From Pezicula radicicola (lineage: Eukaryota > Ascomycota > Leotiomycetes > Helotiales > Dermateaceae), in contig PDUO01000018.1 in the NCBI GenBank assembly GCA_003008705.1, positions 274,630 to 338,629 of the forward strand: a stretch of DNA of 64,000 bases, read 5' to 3'. A program made the position numbers and the translations under genes. This document shows positions 23,868-35,909 of this stretch, piece by piece (the first letter of the stretch is position 1; each line of letters begins with the position of its first letter). The notes under the pieces were generated by a model. The model was given only the letters and a program-made list of their open reading frames with translations, was not told where the DNA came from and did not search any database.

Positions 23868-24781
23868 AGCATCGCAAAGTCGGTCGGGGTTGCTGAGGGC
23901 TTGTATGGCTTATATAGTTGCTATAGCTTATTGAAGGGGCACTGAAGTACCAATACAATAAGCACAGTCAACCATCTCAGACTAGTTACCCAAGTCTGGT
24001 TATCACAAGCCAATACAATCATTAATAAAAGCCTAGCCTAGGCCTTATATGCTTCCAGGGTGTTAAGGCTTCTCAATACTCAGTATCGAGTGCCCCCTTT
24101 TGGAATTCGTGGAGCCCTAACTTACTTGGTTTAGGTAACTTAATCTATTCATACATAACTATGCCTCGCAAGAGAACTGACGCTTGTCTACATAAACTAG
24201 GTAGAACATATTCTGTGGAATTCAGCATTGCTACAGAACTCAGAGTTAAGGTAATAGTTTCATAGCATGCCAACTCGCTTAGACTGACTCACCGGCTTCT
24301 TTTGAGTAGCTTGGTCGTTTTAAGTAGATCAGTTGTTTGAGTAACCTATCTGTTTTGAGCGATTTACTTAGCTTAAATTGCTCGAAGTTAAGTACTTGAT
24401 TTAGGTACTGTATCGTAGAGTTGTACGACTGCTCTCACTACCTTTGAAACTAAAAATAATTTCCTCTAATTTAAAATCCCTCGCTGACGACTTGGCCCTG
24501 AAACTGACAAGCATGTCTCATTGCAGAACATGCTCTTGCAAATATCTGTTCACGAGATAAGTAGAGTCTTCCTATAATTGCAGACCCCGTTTGGTATTTT
24601 TGACTTCACGGGTATCCCTTCAAACTAAATCCAATCATTGGAATTGCTGCAGATACAGATTTTCAAAGGTATGATGGACTTTGGCAATTGTTTCCCAAAA
24701 AGTAGCATCGTCGGATGCTTTCAATAAACCAAATACCAAATATTATCTCTTCCGGAGCTGGCACACCTCCAGCAATTCAAC
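23868..24781. other. Intergenic with dispersed-motif copies
   Basis: Holds degenerate copies of the dispersed motif at 23985-24003 and 24286-24415 (TTTGAGTAACCTATCTG and similar). No gene is supported. Confidence 0.6.
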
Positions 24782-26295
24782 ATGGCAGCACACAGCTCGA
24801 GAAACAACTGCTCTCACGCATCCAGCTTCCGTTGTGGGTTTCCGTGCTCGTCTTTCGCAAATATCAAACAACTTCCTCCGAAGATGGAAAACTCATACAC
24901 AACATCTTCCTTTTCAATTTCAGAGATGGCAGACGATGATAAACCCAGAAATAAAGTTATGAATGTAGGCGAAAGACAATCGTTCACTATCGGCGTCTAT
25001 CCTGGTACCTTCAGAACCTTCATTGATCTCCGAGATGAAGATGAAGATGAGCCTGAAACATCTTCAGCTTTCGAGAAAGAAGAGCCGATTGTGGAAGTTG
25101 TTCTAAAGGATGAAGACGTCAGAATCGCGGCAGAAGCCAAGTCACGCATTCTCAGTCAAAACGAAGGGTGTATTCAAGGGGCAGGTGTTGAAGTTGACCG
25201 TGAGGCCAAAGACTCTCCTGAAGCTGAATCCTCTAAAGGCTATGAGTCGGTGCTAAGCGAGTTCAAGTCGATTTCGAACACCAGCAACTCGGTTGATGAG
25301 TATATCGAAGAAACTGGAAATGCAGCAGACAGCATACATGATAAGTTAAGCGATGAAACTCAAACTACATTCTGCCAGCTACAAGGCGATCTTAGACGAG
25401 CTAAATCCGAGGACTTGTTTCAGAAGAGATCTTATCAGCCAGGCTTCAGCCACGCTAATTCCAAGTTTCATATTGGCCAATTCTCCTCCCAACACAGCTT
25501 TTGCGTCTCATCAAGTACTTCATCCACACAATCTATCGAAATCAGCTCGCTTTCTAAAAAGCAGCCGCATAACAAGCTCACATGCGAAGAGAGAAAGACT
25601 ATCATGGCCTCTGAAGATCGACCTTCGAAAGTTACCCTTGCGATGAAGCAATGGTATGGTCTTTAACCTCTTGGAGAAAGACAGACATGATGCTGATATT
25701 ATAGCCATCTAGGATTACCAATACCAACAACCTCCTTAGCCACCATCGAAATGCCGAGGATTGCTGGTTCCACCCTTTTCCTCCAGCAGCTCGTCGTTCT
25801 CGTAGTGGAGTTCCACAATCTTACGGCAAGATTCAAAAGCGCTTCACCTGGCAAGATGAGACCAAGCATTCGATAGTTCTCAATTACGGCATTGTCTGGA
25901 AACTCATCCACCATAATATGACTGAGCAGCAAAAAGATGGCTTCATCAAAGATCAGTGGCATCTCAGCCATCTTTGCGGTAACTTGACTTGTCTCAACCC
26001 AGAACATACGACAGTTGAACCTGGTGAGGTTAATATTAGCAGAAATCAGTGTTTCTCACATCGGTCAGGCTGCTCCCACAATCCACCATGCATGAAAGAG
26101 AAGAAAGTTGCCTTGGGAGCGGACGGCAAACTACTGTATCTTGCTACCATGTCTTCTGTGATAGAAGGAGTACAAATGAGCGAGTCGCAGGGTAGGGAGG
26201 ACTCGCCGATGGAAGTCTTCGAGGAGGAAGATTATGATGAAGAAGAGGAGTTGGAGGATGATGAAAACTATGAAGATAAGGAAGCTTCACTTTAG
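24782..26295 (+). CDS. Protein with zinc-binding loop of His-Me homing endonucleases
   Basis: Exons 24782-25653 and 25713-26295 join in phase to 484 residues; a downstream ATG at 24884 is an alternative start. The first 290 residues are acidic, Ser-rich and probably disordered. The C-terminal part carries the domain: EDCWFHPFPP, SYGKIQKRFTW, the cysteine/histidine cluster WHLSHLCGNLTCLNPEH, then NISRNQC and a later C-x-x-x-x-x-C pair (GCSHNPPCM). This matches the zf-His_Me_endon type seen in intron-encoded endonucleases such as I-PpoI, and in many fungal nuclear proteins of unknown role. It ends with a Glu/Asp tail. Nuclease activity is not shown. Confidence 0.75.
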
Positions 26296-28044
26296 GAAAT
26301 CTCTACACCTTCAGCGCTAAAGCTACCAGTATTACTCCCGCATTTAGATAGAGCTTTTAGACTCAATTTCGCACTCTTCGCTTTGCACGACCCCCTTTTA
26401 AAAGGATTACAAAAAGTTCATACTCGATAACCCAATGAGAAATCTTGGGCATACCAACATAAAGCAACAACATATTTAGAATAACATTCTTCTCAGGATT
26501 GAAACCGAAGAATGCTTATTTTGTCACATAAATCCTAAAATCAATCTCGTTTATGCCTTTACCTCACTTACAACCCCTAAACCTTTAAGATTGAATTGCA
26601 GGCAATCACATGAAATTGAAGTGAAATCTGGGCCTTCTTATCCTAGTTCTTGCACATCTGTTAGTGATGCAGATGTCTTTGAGGTGATGATGAATACCTT
26701 TTAAAACAAGACATTACTTCATCAGCATTCTAAGCAACTTTTAAGCAAGTTCTACACCTCCTTTTGCTTAGCGAGGAAAACCATTATCTCTCGTTTGGCT
26801 GTTATCTCCCGCTAAGCTATCCCTTGCGGTATCCTGCAGCTTTGTACTACTGTACATATTTGGAAACGCCACGTTGTTGGATTTTCTAATAGAGATAAAG
26901 ACAACCAATTGTTTAGAAGAGATATCCTGCATTTGGTGGCATGTGACGAATAAACTGTCTCTCCGCTACTTGCGGCAGGATGGTTTTGCAGGAAGGCAGG
27001 GCAAATAAGTCACTGGGCTAGGCGTTATACTTGTTAACTCTTAAATCACAAGATACCTATATATTTCATTCTGATTTCTACTAGTTTAGAATCCCAAATT
27101 TTGAAATTTGAGATCTCTTGAAGAAGGCTAATGTGAGCTCTCGAGCACTATAAGTGGGAAATCGAATGAGAGTCTGAATTGTCTGATTCTGAAAAATGAG
27201 TAGGAGGCAGTAGGCCTTTATATACAAGAGCTGAGAATCAATTGGAGCCTGATTTCCATACAAAATAAGGCATTCCGGATGTGACAGCATTGCGCGTAGA
27301 GCGCTACAATTGAAAACAGGTTGTTGGGCAAAAGGCCCGAAAATGAAGAAGCAATTATGGCCGGAATGAAGATATACTCCAACACGTGACAGAAATGGGC
27401 CTCAATGGCTCACACCTAATTATGAAAGCGTTTAAAAATTTCTCAGAAAGCCTCAAAATGTTCCATTTGTATTCATCCCATACATCCCTACCATTATGTT
27501 TGATGGAACGTCACAGCCGAGCCCCCTGCACAGACTGTAACCCACCGCAATCGTCTGGTCTCTGAGGGATTGTAGTACTGCTCCTTCCCGGTTTGTAGGA
27601 ACAATGGAATATTTCTTCTTTGTTTGGCAATGTCTTAAGACTTCTCAATCTGTCAATTTGGGGGGTGGGGGGGAGTATATGAGTTTACAAACCAACCAGT
27701 TACTTTTTGCACACCGACAAGAGCAACAGCCAAACTTACCTTTAATTTCCGAAGGAAATGAGTACCTAAAGGACAATATGGCTACTACAAGACACCCTTC
27801 ACAGGTATTAATCTAGCTTCAACTTTGACACTGCAATGCTAACTTTATCTCAAGTCCAACAACACAAAATGTCCTTCTAATTCTCCATCTAGATCGAGCA
27901 GACAGAAATCAAACAGAAACAATGAGGCCGATACAAGTATCACCGTCAAGGATCCTGGAACCCGGAGGATACGCGGTAAGGGGGAGCCTAGGTACAGTAC
28001 AAGTTGTTCCAACTAAGTATTATCACTTTTCTTGTTACTAAACG
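26296..28044. other. A+T-rich intergenic region
   Basis: 1.75 kb without a supportable gene. An ATG at 27922 opens only 18 codons before a GTAAGG and does not join in phase to the next gene, so it was left out of that model. Confidence 0.55.
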
Positions 28045-29821
28045 ATGTCTAGCTTGGCTACGAAAGAAGCTTGTCTGAAACGCCTAAAAGCTCTTGATCC
28101 GGAAAACAAACTTCCATTGAAAGGATTATCGCTCGCATGGGCTGAAGCTGTAAGTTAAATCAACTCCAGCCTCCTGCCTTTTTCGAAATTAAGAAACTGT
28201 AAGCCAGAAGCAAAATGGCCTGCTGAAGCCGATATTTATATCGAGCGGTTTATGCACGAGAATGATTTTTATGATCCTCAAAATCCACAATACAGTTCTC
28301 AAAAACTGAACGACATATATATGAGTCTAATCAACACTCTTACCTGCGGAACTCCTCTTGATACCGCTTTAGCAAAGACCTACCAAAACTACTTGGCTTT
28401 GAGAGCACGCACCGAAAAACAAGTTCTTTCGCTTCAAGCCCGGCTTAGTCCTAATTATATCAGCCTCGCCCCGAATGGAAAGATTTTGAAAACTGCATAT
28501 TTCGAAGACCTTTGGAATGAACGTATGCGGCATTGGAAATCGAGAAACAGCCTGACTGAAAAATCACCTCTAAATCCAACTTCCAATTCGGAGGACTCAG
28601 AATTTGACTCTCTATTCATTGAGGAGACTGTTCTAGAAACTCCCATAAGCGAAGTTGGTGTGATATCTCCGCCACTGTCGCTTAACGAGCATGATCAAGA
28701 TAATACGACCAAGAAGGTATGTCAGTAATTTAATCACGAAGCATATAATTAGAAGAAGGAAAAGGAAAAGTAGGCCGACATTGACCAGAAGCAGTCACCA
28801 AATTCGCCTACAGCCAGACTCTCGAAGCCTAATTCAAACGTGGAACAGTGTCATGACCAAGAACTAAGAGCTATAAAACGACAGAAAGTAACAGAGACAC
28901 CTCAGAAGGAAGTTTGTCACGTAGAAATGACTGCAAACGCGGGTTCACATCGAGAACAAGTCAGGGTTGACATATCTCAAACTGAAACAGTGACTCAAAT
29001 GGCAAAGGTAAGAACAAACGATTGAATCACTCGATGGCTAAAAGCATCCGAGTGGCACCAAGTTCCCTTATCCTGAATCATGGCCGCTACTCCCTGAACC
29101 ACAATCTGGAAGTCCCGAAGGTCGTCACTTCGAATATGCCGCTTGAATTCATTGATGATTGAAGATCTTCGAGAAATCCTACTGAAGTTTTACTAAAACC
29201 TCTACACAGGAACCACATCAAACTTCCATAAATACGGGACAAATAGAAGCAACATCCAGCACTGCAACTTTGAACTCTTCCGAAGCTGGCCTGCCATGGG
29301 CTATCTCTTACCCCACCAATAGTGTCTCGAGGCCTTTTCCACAGCAAAATGATAGTCAAACCCCTCCGCCTACACCCGAAACTTTAGTCGGGAGCGACAT
29401 TGTGGTACGGTCTCCGAAAAAGATTTACTTCATTTTTCAAAAGCTTGACTGTAACAACCGCAAAAGCTACGATCTCGAGTACGCCATACTAGGCACATCT
29501 ATTGGTCCCTTGAACTTACCACAATTCTTCAGCTTCTTCTCTCGGCGTTCAGGAGTGCCCCTTGATGAGCTGACTTGCGTTACATTCAAATTTGAATTTG
29601 CTTTGGGTGGCCCACATACGAAAGTTATGTGGAGGGAGAACAATGAGCAACACTGGCTATTACTAAAGGAGAATATTGTGACGTTGTATGAGTGGACGAG
29701 GAGGCGGTTGCCATATGAAACAAAATTTAATATTGCGGTTGATATTGGTGATACCAGGCAGGAGGTTTCTCAAGTTGAGGATGTCGACATCATTGAGGGT
29801 GGGTTAGGGCTCATCCATTAA
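28045..29821 (+). CDS. Unrecognised four-exon protein (487 residues)
   Basis: Exons 28045-28149, 28204-28716, 28774-29007 and 29210-29821; every intron is phase 0 and the joints read through cleanly (AWAEA|PEAKWP, DNTTKK|ADIDQK, QMAK|EPHQTS). The N-terminal 180 residues look globular and helical. The middle is polar and probably disordered with a basic RAIKRQK. The C-terminal 140 residues (SDIVVRSPKKIYFIFQKLD to the end) look like a compact alpha/beta domain rich in aromatic residues. No family is recognised. Consistent phase-0 introns and no lesions argue for a working gene. Confidence 0.65.
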
Positions 29822-30166
29822 GGTGCTAATGTTTATCTATTACTCGGCTGGTGCAATTAATAATATAGATTTTAGTTATAATAAAAAGTATCTAAAATCC
29901 CCAAAGTGGCAATATACTGACGAGGAGACGTATACAATCAAATAGGGAGGGTAACTCCTAGAAGAAGTGCACGAATCTCAAGTAAAGTCCTCCTAAATCC
30001 TGCCTATCCCAATTTCACAATTAATCAACATTGACTCTAAGTCAGCTTGCCAGTCTGCGAGTTCGCAGCAAAACAGCCGTTAAATTGTGAGAGCAAAGAT
30101 CAATTTGTAGCTCAACCCTGCCCTCAGCCATACGCTTTCCCTGCCCAATTCAACAACTAGATGAAC
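29822..30166. other. Convergent intergenic region
   Basis: 345 bp of 3' flanks, A+T-rich near 29850-29900. Nothing else is seen. Confidence 0.6.
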
Positions 30167-30580
30167 TCAAGGCAATTCAAAGAGTGAACTCGCATCACCA
30201 ACCACAGACTCCAGGGGCTTAGGACACATCCTCGCAACATCATATGTTCCCTCCACACAATCCTCAACACTTCCACCCCAAACAAAAGCCCTCCCCTGAA
30301 TCCATGCACCCTCCTTCCAATTCTCTCCATAAACATACATTTCAATCGGCGTCGATTTGTATGGAGGTGGTTCCAATGCAATGATACTGAGTTCATCCTC
30401 TTCTGTTTTAACGTCATAGACAAACCCTCTTACCATATGCGGTTCACGAGTAGTTCCACAGGCGTTGCTGATTGTATTTGACTCCTCTTCCTCTACAACA
30501 CAAGACAAAAATAGTAATGGGTGATTGATTCCTGGTCCGACTACCAGCAAAATATATATTATACTTCTGCATGTTATCAT
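30167..30580 (-). CDS. Small hypothetical protein (137 residues)
   Basis: Open frame from an ATG at 30580. The first 15 residues contain a hydrophobic run (SIIYILLVVG) that could be a weak signal or anchor, or could be intron sequence read through. The rest (ACGTTREPHMVRGFVYD onward, with KSTPIEMYVYGENWKEG) is well-behaved coding sequence with an acidic cast and no motif I know. A 5' intron ending near 30495 (TTGTGTTGTAG) is possible, but no donor gave a matching phase. Treat the N terminus as provisional. Confidence 0.45.
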   Translation of the reverse strand: MITCRSIIYILLVVGPGINHPLLFLSCVVEEEESNTISNACGTTREPHMVRGFVYDVKTEEDELSIIALEPPPYKSTPIEMYVYGENWKEGAWIQGRAFVWGGSVEDCVEGTYDVARMCPKPLESVVGDASSLFELP

Positions 30581-30830
30581 ATTTGCAGGCTGCTAATACT
30601 TAATAATCTCAGAATATATAATAATTAAGGTCGTTGCAGGTTATAATATGATTCACCCTGCAACACCAACTTTCCTTGACGCTATCGCACAGATTTTTCT
30701 TGAAGATTCTTTAGCACTAACTTTCTTCCACACCGGCTCTCTTCGGCATCAACTCTCTCCAGCACAGATCGACACCAAAACATCTCCAAGTCAGCTTTGC
30801 CTCCTTGAAATTCCGTGAGCTACTTGAAAA

Positions 30831-31503
30831 ATGTCTTCCAACCAGCCTTCGGCCAAGAGACAAAAGCTCTCTCTGTATGTCCGAAGTTCTGTTATCATGG
30901 ATATCTGCTTACCTATTGCGCAGCGCATCTATCCAAGTTACCACTATCAAAGTGCTTGTAGGAAAGGATGAAACTTCATTCAGTATCTACAAACACCTCA
31001 TCTGTGCAGAGTCGATGTTCTTCGAGATGGCATGCAAGGACTATTGGACCTGCGGTCATGAAGGTGTTGTTCGTCTCGTTGAGGACGACCCGGAACTCTT
31101 TGGAATATTCATTACTTGGCTACTTACAAAAGATATCGAGCAAGCCGAAGACCTCGTCGAAGTAACAGAAACAGAAGCCAATGCCCGTTATTCATCTTTT
31201 GATGCCCGTTTTGACCAACTCATGCGACTATTCGTGCTAGCTCAAACGCTACAAGCTGAGAATTTTCAGAATGCAGCCATGGATTTAATACACACGACAT
31301 GCGACCAATTCTGCAGTGAAACCGGAAAGGTACTAGCAAGCTCATTTGAATTTATCAAATTCGCATACGAGAAAACCCTTCCAAAATCTCCACTTCGACA
31401 AATGATTCTCAATTCGATCCTCGGTTTAGTTGATTTCGATGATCATATCTCAGAGATCTTCGAGCAGCTCAATTCACAGAATTCGGGTTCTGACCTAAAC
31501 TAA
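30831..31503 (+). CDS. BTB/POZ domain protein, apparently truncated by a TAA
   Basis: Exons 30831-30874 and 30924-31503 join in phase (MSSNQPSAKRQKLSL then ASIQVTTIKVLVG) to 207 residues. The BTB core is clear: KDETSFSIYKHLICAESMFF with the H-x-x-x-x-x-S-x-x-F signature, then FGIFITWLLTKDIE. These proteins dimerise and often adapt substrates to Cul3 ligases. After the stop at 31501-31503 the same frame stays open for 52 codons to 31662 and reads like ordinary protein (TRTIELQHRDRCAYHEHRD). The TAA could have arisen from CAA by one C-to-T change. The gene may therefore be a recent pseudogene, or the C terminus may be dispensable. Confidence 0.75.
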
Positions 31504-31662
31504 CCGAACAAATGGGCGCAAGAGTATTTGACAGAGCTTTTGAATACCATGACGAGAACTATTGAATTACAGCACCGAGACCGTTGTGCATACCACGAAC
31601 ATCGCGATAAACCAAACGACTATTCATGCACAGAGAAGAATTCGCAATCTGCTCTGGATTAA

Positions 31663-33274
31663 ATAAAGTCTGCTTAAGCCTTCAAACTTCTTGCCATGCT
31701 GACAGACAGTTTTCGGCCGGATACCATCAAGGCTGCGAAGTCCTCTGTAGGACAATAAGAGTGAGTAGGTACCCTTCCTATCCCCAACTCCTCATTTTCA
31801 GCACATGAGAGCGAGACCTACCCTTAGCACTCATAAATTCTGTAACGGATGTACTAACAAGTCTCTTCCTTATAAGCCGCAGAGGAGGGTGCCAAACAAC
31901 TTTGTATGTTGCTTAGAAGCTTCAGACGGGACTCAGACTTCTGGAGGATGAAGCTACGTGCCTAGAATAACGATTCGGCGATATAGTTTCTTGTGAGTTA
32001 TCATTGCCAATTATGGATTATAAATGCTAAATTTGTGTCAGCGGTTTCTCTATTCTCCATACTTTAATACAATATTAGCCTATGGTTATCTCCTTAAGCC
32101 ACTCAAATCAACTTTGTGACCATGGTCTCTTGATAATGGTATTGGGTTGAGCAACCGGCCTTGAAAATCGAACATTTACGCTGTCACTTTCGGCAGGAAA
32201 GATAGGGTGGGAACTGCGGCTTTCCTTTTCTTTCGCTGGCTGTTTCTTGAGGAAGGCCCATAAGGTTTTCAATTCAAGAGATATTGGTAGATAACAGTTG
32301 CTTCGTTCATCAAAAACATATTAAAACTTCTTTTTCTTCTAAATAGACCAAGTCACTGGCTTTAGTAACTAACTTAATGTGAGTAATTAACTTTACTTAG
32401 ATGTCTTGATCTATCTAGGCTATCCTTACAAAATTGAGCGGAAGTGACTACGTTTAGATTGCAGCATGTGCTTAATTAAACACGTACAAAGTAAAATCAC
32501 AACTCATTTATTTAGTAAGCGACTGCAAGCTCGAACTTGCCTTTCACCCCAAACTTAGCTCCTCGCTAAAATCTACGACACAAAAGACTACAATTTTGAA
32601 AATCTAAGATGACAACTAAAAAGAAAATTTCAGACAGCTCCAAATTTCGGTGTAATACATCTTAGTCTAAGTTCATAATCAACATTGTGACACATCAGAG
32701 AGGCTCGAGAAAAGGGGATGGCAAAAAGATTTCACCGCAAACCCCTTTTTCGACACCCTCGCTAAAGTCCACGCTAGCCGAATCCAACAACACTGCTTCC
32801 AAAAATCTTCCAAAAATCTTCCAAAAAGACAAAAATAGAGCCAGCACGAGGACTCCTACAGTTCTGCAGCTGGCGGTTTTGTCGATTCTGCATACATCTG
32901 TACTACCACAGTCACTGGAACAGTTAAGTAGCTCGTCCGAACGCTAGCCATACTCCGTAATGTATGATCGATACTGCATAAGCTAATGTATCGACTTTTA
33001 ACTACCGCCCAACCCGAAGGTTGTTAGATTATAAAGTGTCAAGCACTTTTAAGTAACAGCTCTGCCGATCTAGAGGTGTTTGCATCCGTTGTAAACGAAA
33101 CTCTTAATTGGGTTTATAGGTTGGACTTGAGGAAGATTTTGACGCTAGCGCAAGGCTGGCAGGTTACTTATACTGAATGGGACTTTCAGGCTTTCGGGCT
33201 TGGAATTGAGCGAATTCACTTCATCAAGGAACACTACATCTAGACAGGTCTTCAATCAAACTTAGGACGGCAAC
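31663..33274. other. Intergenic, no supported gene
   Basis: 1.6 kb. It contains dispersed-motif copies at about 32095-32110 and 32350-32400, and a short 11-bp repeat (CTTCCAAAAAT, three copies) near 32799-32828. A 60-80-codon open frame at 32687-32947 has no ATG at its head and no motif. Confidence 0.5.
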
Positions 33275-33330
33275 ATGAAGGGTAGAAAAATCTCATCTAC
33301 TCCATCAGAACACTTCATCGAAGTCAGGTA

Positions 33331-33771
33331 GTGCACAGTGTTGACCAAATATTGGCAGGTAAGCGCAAATTAACGTGCGCTCTACAAACAGTAAAGGGCT
33401 CTAAAGCTGAGGCTAAGCCTAGGAGCAGCAAGGGTATTTTCCCTCGTATCTCCTTGCTACCGTATCTTCAGAAGAGACGAAAACGACCGGCGCTGAACTT
33501 AGAACATTCAAAATTGCTCGTCTTCCTCTCCAAAACCCTCGACCCCGCGACATCCGCATGCCTTGGACTCGCCTGCAAGCATTTCTATGGAATTTATCGG
33601 TCTCTAAATAGATTAGCCAAGTTGAACTCGTTAGTCAAACTGCCAATATCGAGTACCGAAATAAAGCATTATGTATCGTGGAAGCTCCTTACCGATTGGA
33701 TGGGACAAAGGTACACCTTCTGCATTTTTAGGAGGAAGTTTCTGGGCCGGAAGATTTCACATTCAGTCTGA
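33331..33771 (+). CDS. F-box-like protein, short or truncated
   Basis: The open frame covers about 146 codons, with the F-box signature in the middle: LEHSKLLVFLSKTLD, then PATSACLGLACKHFYGIY. The pattern is the same as in the F-box gene at 15167-16550 (L-x-x-C-x-x-F-Y-x-x-Y). The 5' end is unresolved: an ATG at 33275 begins 17 codons that end at a GTAGTG donor, but a matching acceptor is not obvious. The frame stops only about 50 residues after the F-box, much shorter than its relative, so it is probably a decayed copy or lacks a 3' exon. Confidence 0.5.
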   Translation: MHSVDQILAGKRKLTCALQTVKGSKAEAKPRSSKGIFPRISLLPYLQKRRKRPALNLEHSKLLVFLSKTLDPATSACLGLACKHFYGIYRSLNRLAKLNSLVKLPISSTEIKHYVSWKLLTDWMGQRYTFCIFRRKFLGRKISHSV

Positions 33772-34075
33772 GTTCGTTACCGATTGAGGGAGAAAATGGA
33801 CCAACAGGGTATTTGGGAGCCCTGAACTTAGACAGTGACTTGACGGCGGATTGAGATTGATTCTGTAGCCAGGTTACTCAATCTTATTAGAAATGAGCAT
33901 GACAAGGATATGGAATGTAATGAGCCCAGATGATAAATCATCGGGCTATTATCTTCAGGGTAGTCACCAGTAATATTGGAAATGGTAAGGTCATTGGGAA
34001 GCCATTAATCATTTCATTGTCATGTAACGTCTCAGGCATCTAAAAGACAAGTAAACTATGACGCAAAAAAACCAC
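33772..34075. other. Convergent intergenic region
   Basis: 304 bp. Nothing recognised. Confidence 0.6.
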
Positions 34076-35909
34076 TTAAGGACTCAATCTCTTAGGTGTT
34101 CTTGGATAGTCACAGACCAAGTGGACACTGGGCAAGTTCAAGTACCAAGCAACCACACGGTCTAAACCAATACCTCCACCACCGTGTGGAGGAACACCAA
34201 CGCTCCGGAAAACGTCAACATACTCCTTGATACCAGGTTGGTTGGGGTCTAGGCCCTTAGATCTAATGGTTGCTTCTAGCTCATGTGGCAGGTGCACACG
34301 TTGTCCACCACTCAGAATCTCTTGTCCTCTCATGAAGAAATCATAAGCATTGGTAACCTTGGGGTTTTCTGGGTCGGGAAGAGCATAGAATGGTCTAGCA
34401 TCAGTTGGGAATTTATCCAATACGTAGAAGTCAGTGTTGAACTTCTTACGGATGAGAGCTCCAAGGGCCTTCTCCTGTGGTGTACTCATATCCTCGTCGT
34501 CCTTGACGTCCTTGTACTCTTCAGGGCCTTCTTCACGCAAGAGCTTCTGTCCTTCAGCAAATGTGAGGCGGACTTCCTTTCCTGGTTCTGGGAGGAGGAA
34601 TTCCTCAGAAGGATAAACTTTGCGGACCAACTCAATTTCTTCAGAGTAGTTCTTCTTGAGGCCGCTGAAGATGTGAAGGAGGACGCCTTCCAACATATGC
34701 AGAACTTCGTGATAGTGCTCGTCAATTTCCATCTCGAGATCAAGACCGGTGAACTTTGTCTTGATTAGCTACATGTGAAAAGAACGTAGTTACCTTTACT
34801 TACTTCTGTCATGTGTCTTGGGGTGTTCGAATTCTCAGCACGGAAAACTGGACCAACGCAGAAGACTCGCTTTCGTCCTCCGGCAATCTCGAACTGCTTG
34901 TAAAATTGCGGTGATTGAGCTAGGTACGCTTTTTGACCAAAGTAGGGAAGTCCAAAAACGTTTGCACCACCCTCAGAGGCTGCAGCAATCAAACTTGGAG
35001 GATGGAATCGCTTGAAACGTCGCTCTCTCAGATATTCGCAGAACAAATCCTCGACTGCGATTCGGATATCTGCAATAGCTTGGCTTACCGGGGCTCGCTT
35101 ATGCATCGCTGGGTTGTTCAGATGGGTAGCAAGACTTGCAGCGGGTGTGCCCTCAGTAATTTTCAAGCCTATGTACAAGTTAGACAGCCTCCAAACATGC
35201 GTAAACTCTGTTTTAACAGACCTTCGACCCCTTCTGCCTCCTTTGCTTCCTCCTCATCAAGTCTGTTGGCTTCCCTCGAGGCCGAACCCAATGACAAGCC
35301 CAGCATCTCGGGAGCTGCTGCAACAAGATAGACCTTTGTGAGATGGAGCTCGTAATTCGAAACCTTTGTAGACTTTACTGGCTCTAATGGCTTTTGCACA
35401 GATGCCTCCACCAACACAAAACTTTCCAACTTTATAGCACCAATCCACTTAACCATTTGCCGTGACACAGGTGTTCCCTCAGGGCTGGCACTGACAACAC
35501 CCTGAACAGTCCAATCGCTCTCCTCTCGCAACTCAACGAACGCCATCTTTGCACCCTGCATTCGCGCATTCTGAATCCATGCTCGAACCTTGATGGTCTT
35601 TCCAACATGTTGTTCGCCTAACTCTCTCAGATGTACTGCCTCGACGTCCAACTTTGTGTTTGTCTTGATGTCGCCATAATTGTCCTTCGCAAGATCCTCT
35701 GTTGATGCTCCGCCACCGGCTGCCGCTTGCTTTGCAGCCTGCTCCTCCGCTCTCTTCTTCTTCTCGGCCTCTTTCTTTGCTTTGGCTTCAGCCTTCTTCG
35801 CACCTTTCTTGGACGTTGCGGCACCGTCTTCGCCAGCTGCAGCTGGTGTGGTGGCAGAGGCTGGCAAGGCAGGGTCCTGGGGGACAGAGGAAGGGCCTGG
35901 TTCACTCAT
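34076..35909 (-). CDS. dps1: Aspartyl-tRNA synthetase, cytoplasmic
   Basis: Exons 35909-35222, 35168-34804 and 34768-34076 join in phase to 581 residues. A Lys/Ala/Glu-rich N-terminal extension (KKGAKKAEAKAKKEAEKKK, typical of eukaryotic AspRS and used for tRNA binding) is followed by the OB-fold anticodon domain (VGKTIKVRAWIQNARMQG, FVELREESDWTVQGV). The class II catalytic core then shows RRFKRFHPPSLI near motif 1, FRAENSNTPRHMTE in motif 2, TGLDLEM, and motif 3 GGGGIGLDRVVAWYLNLP. It charges tRNA-Asp in the cytosol. The length agrees with yeast Dps1. The second and third exons join as MTE|LIKTKFTGLD. It is a housekeeping gene directly left of the RIP-mutated block. Confidence 0.96.
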
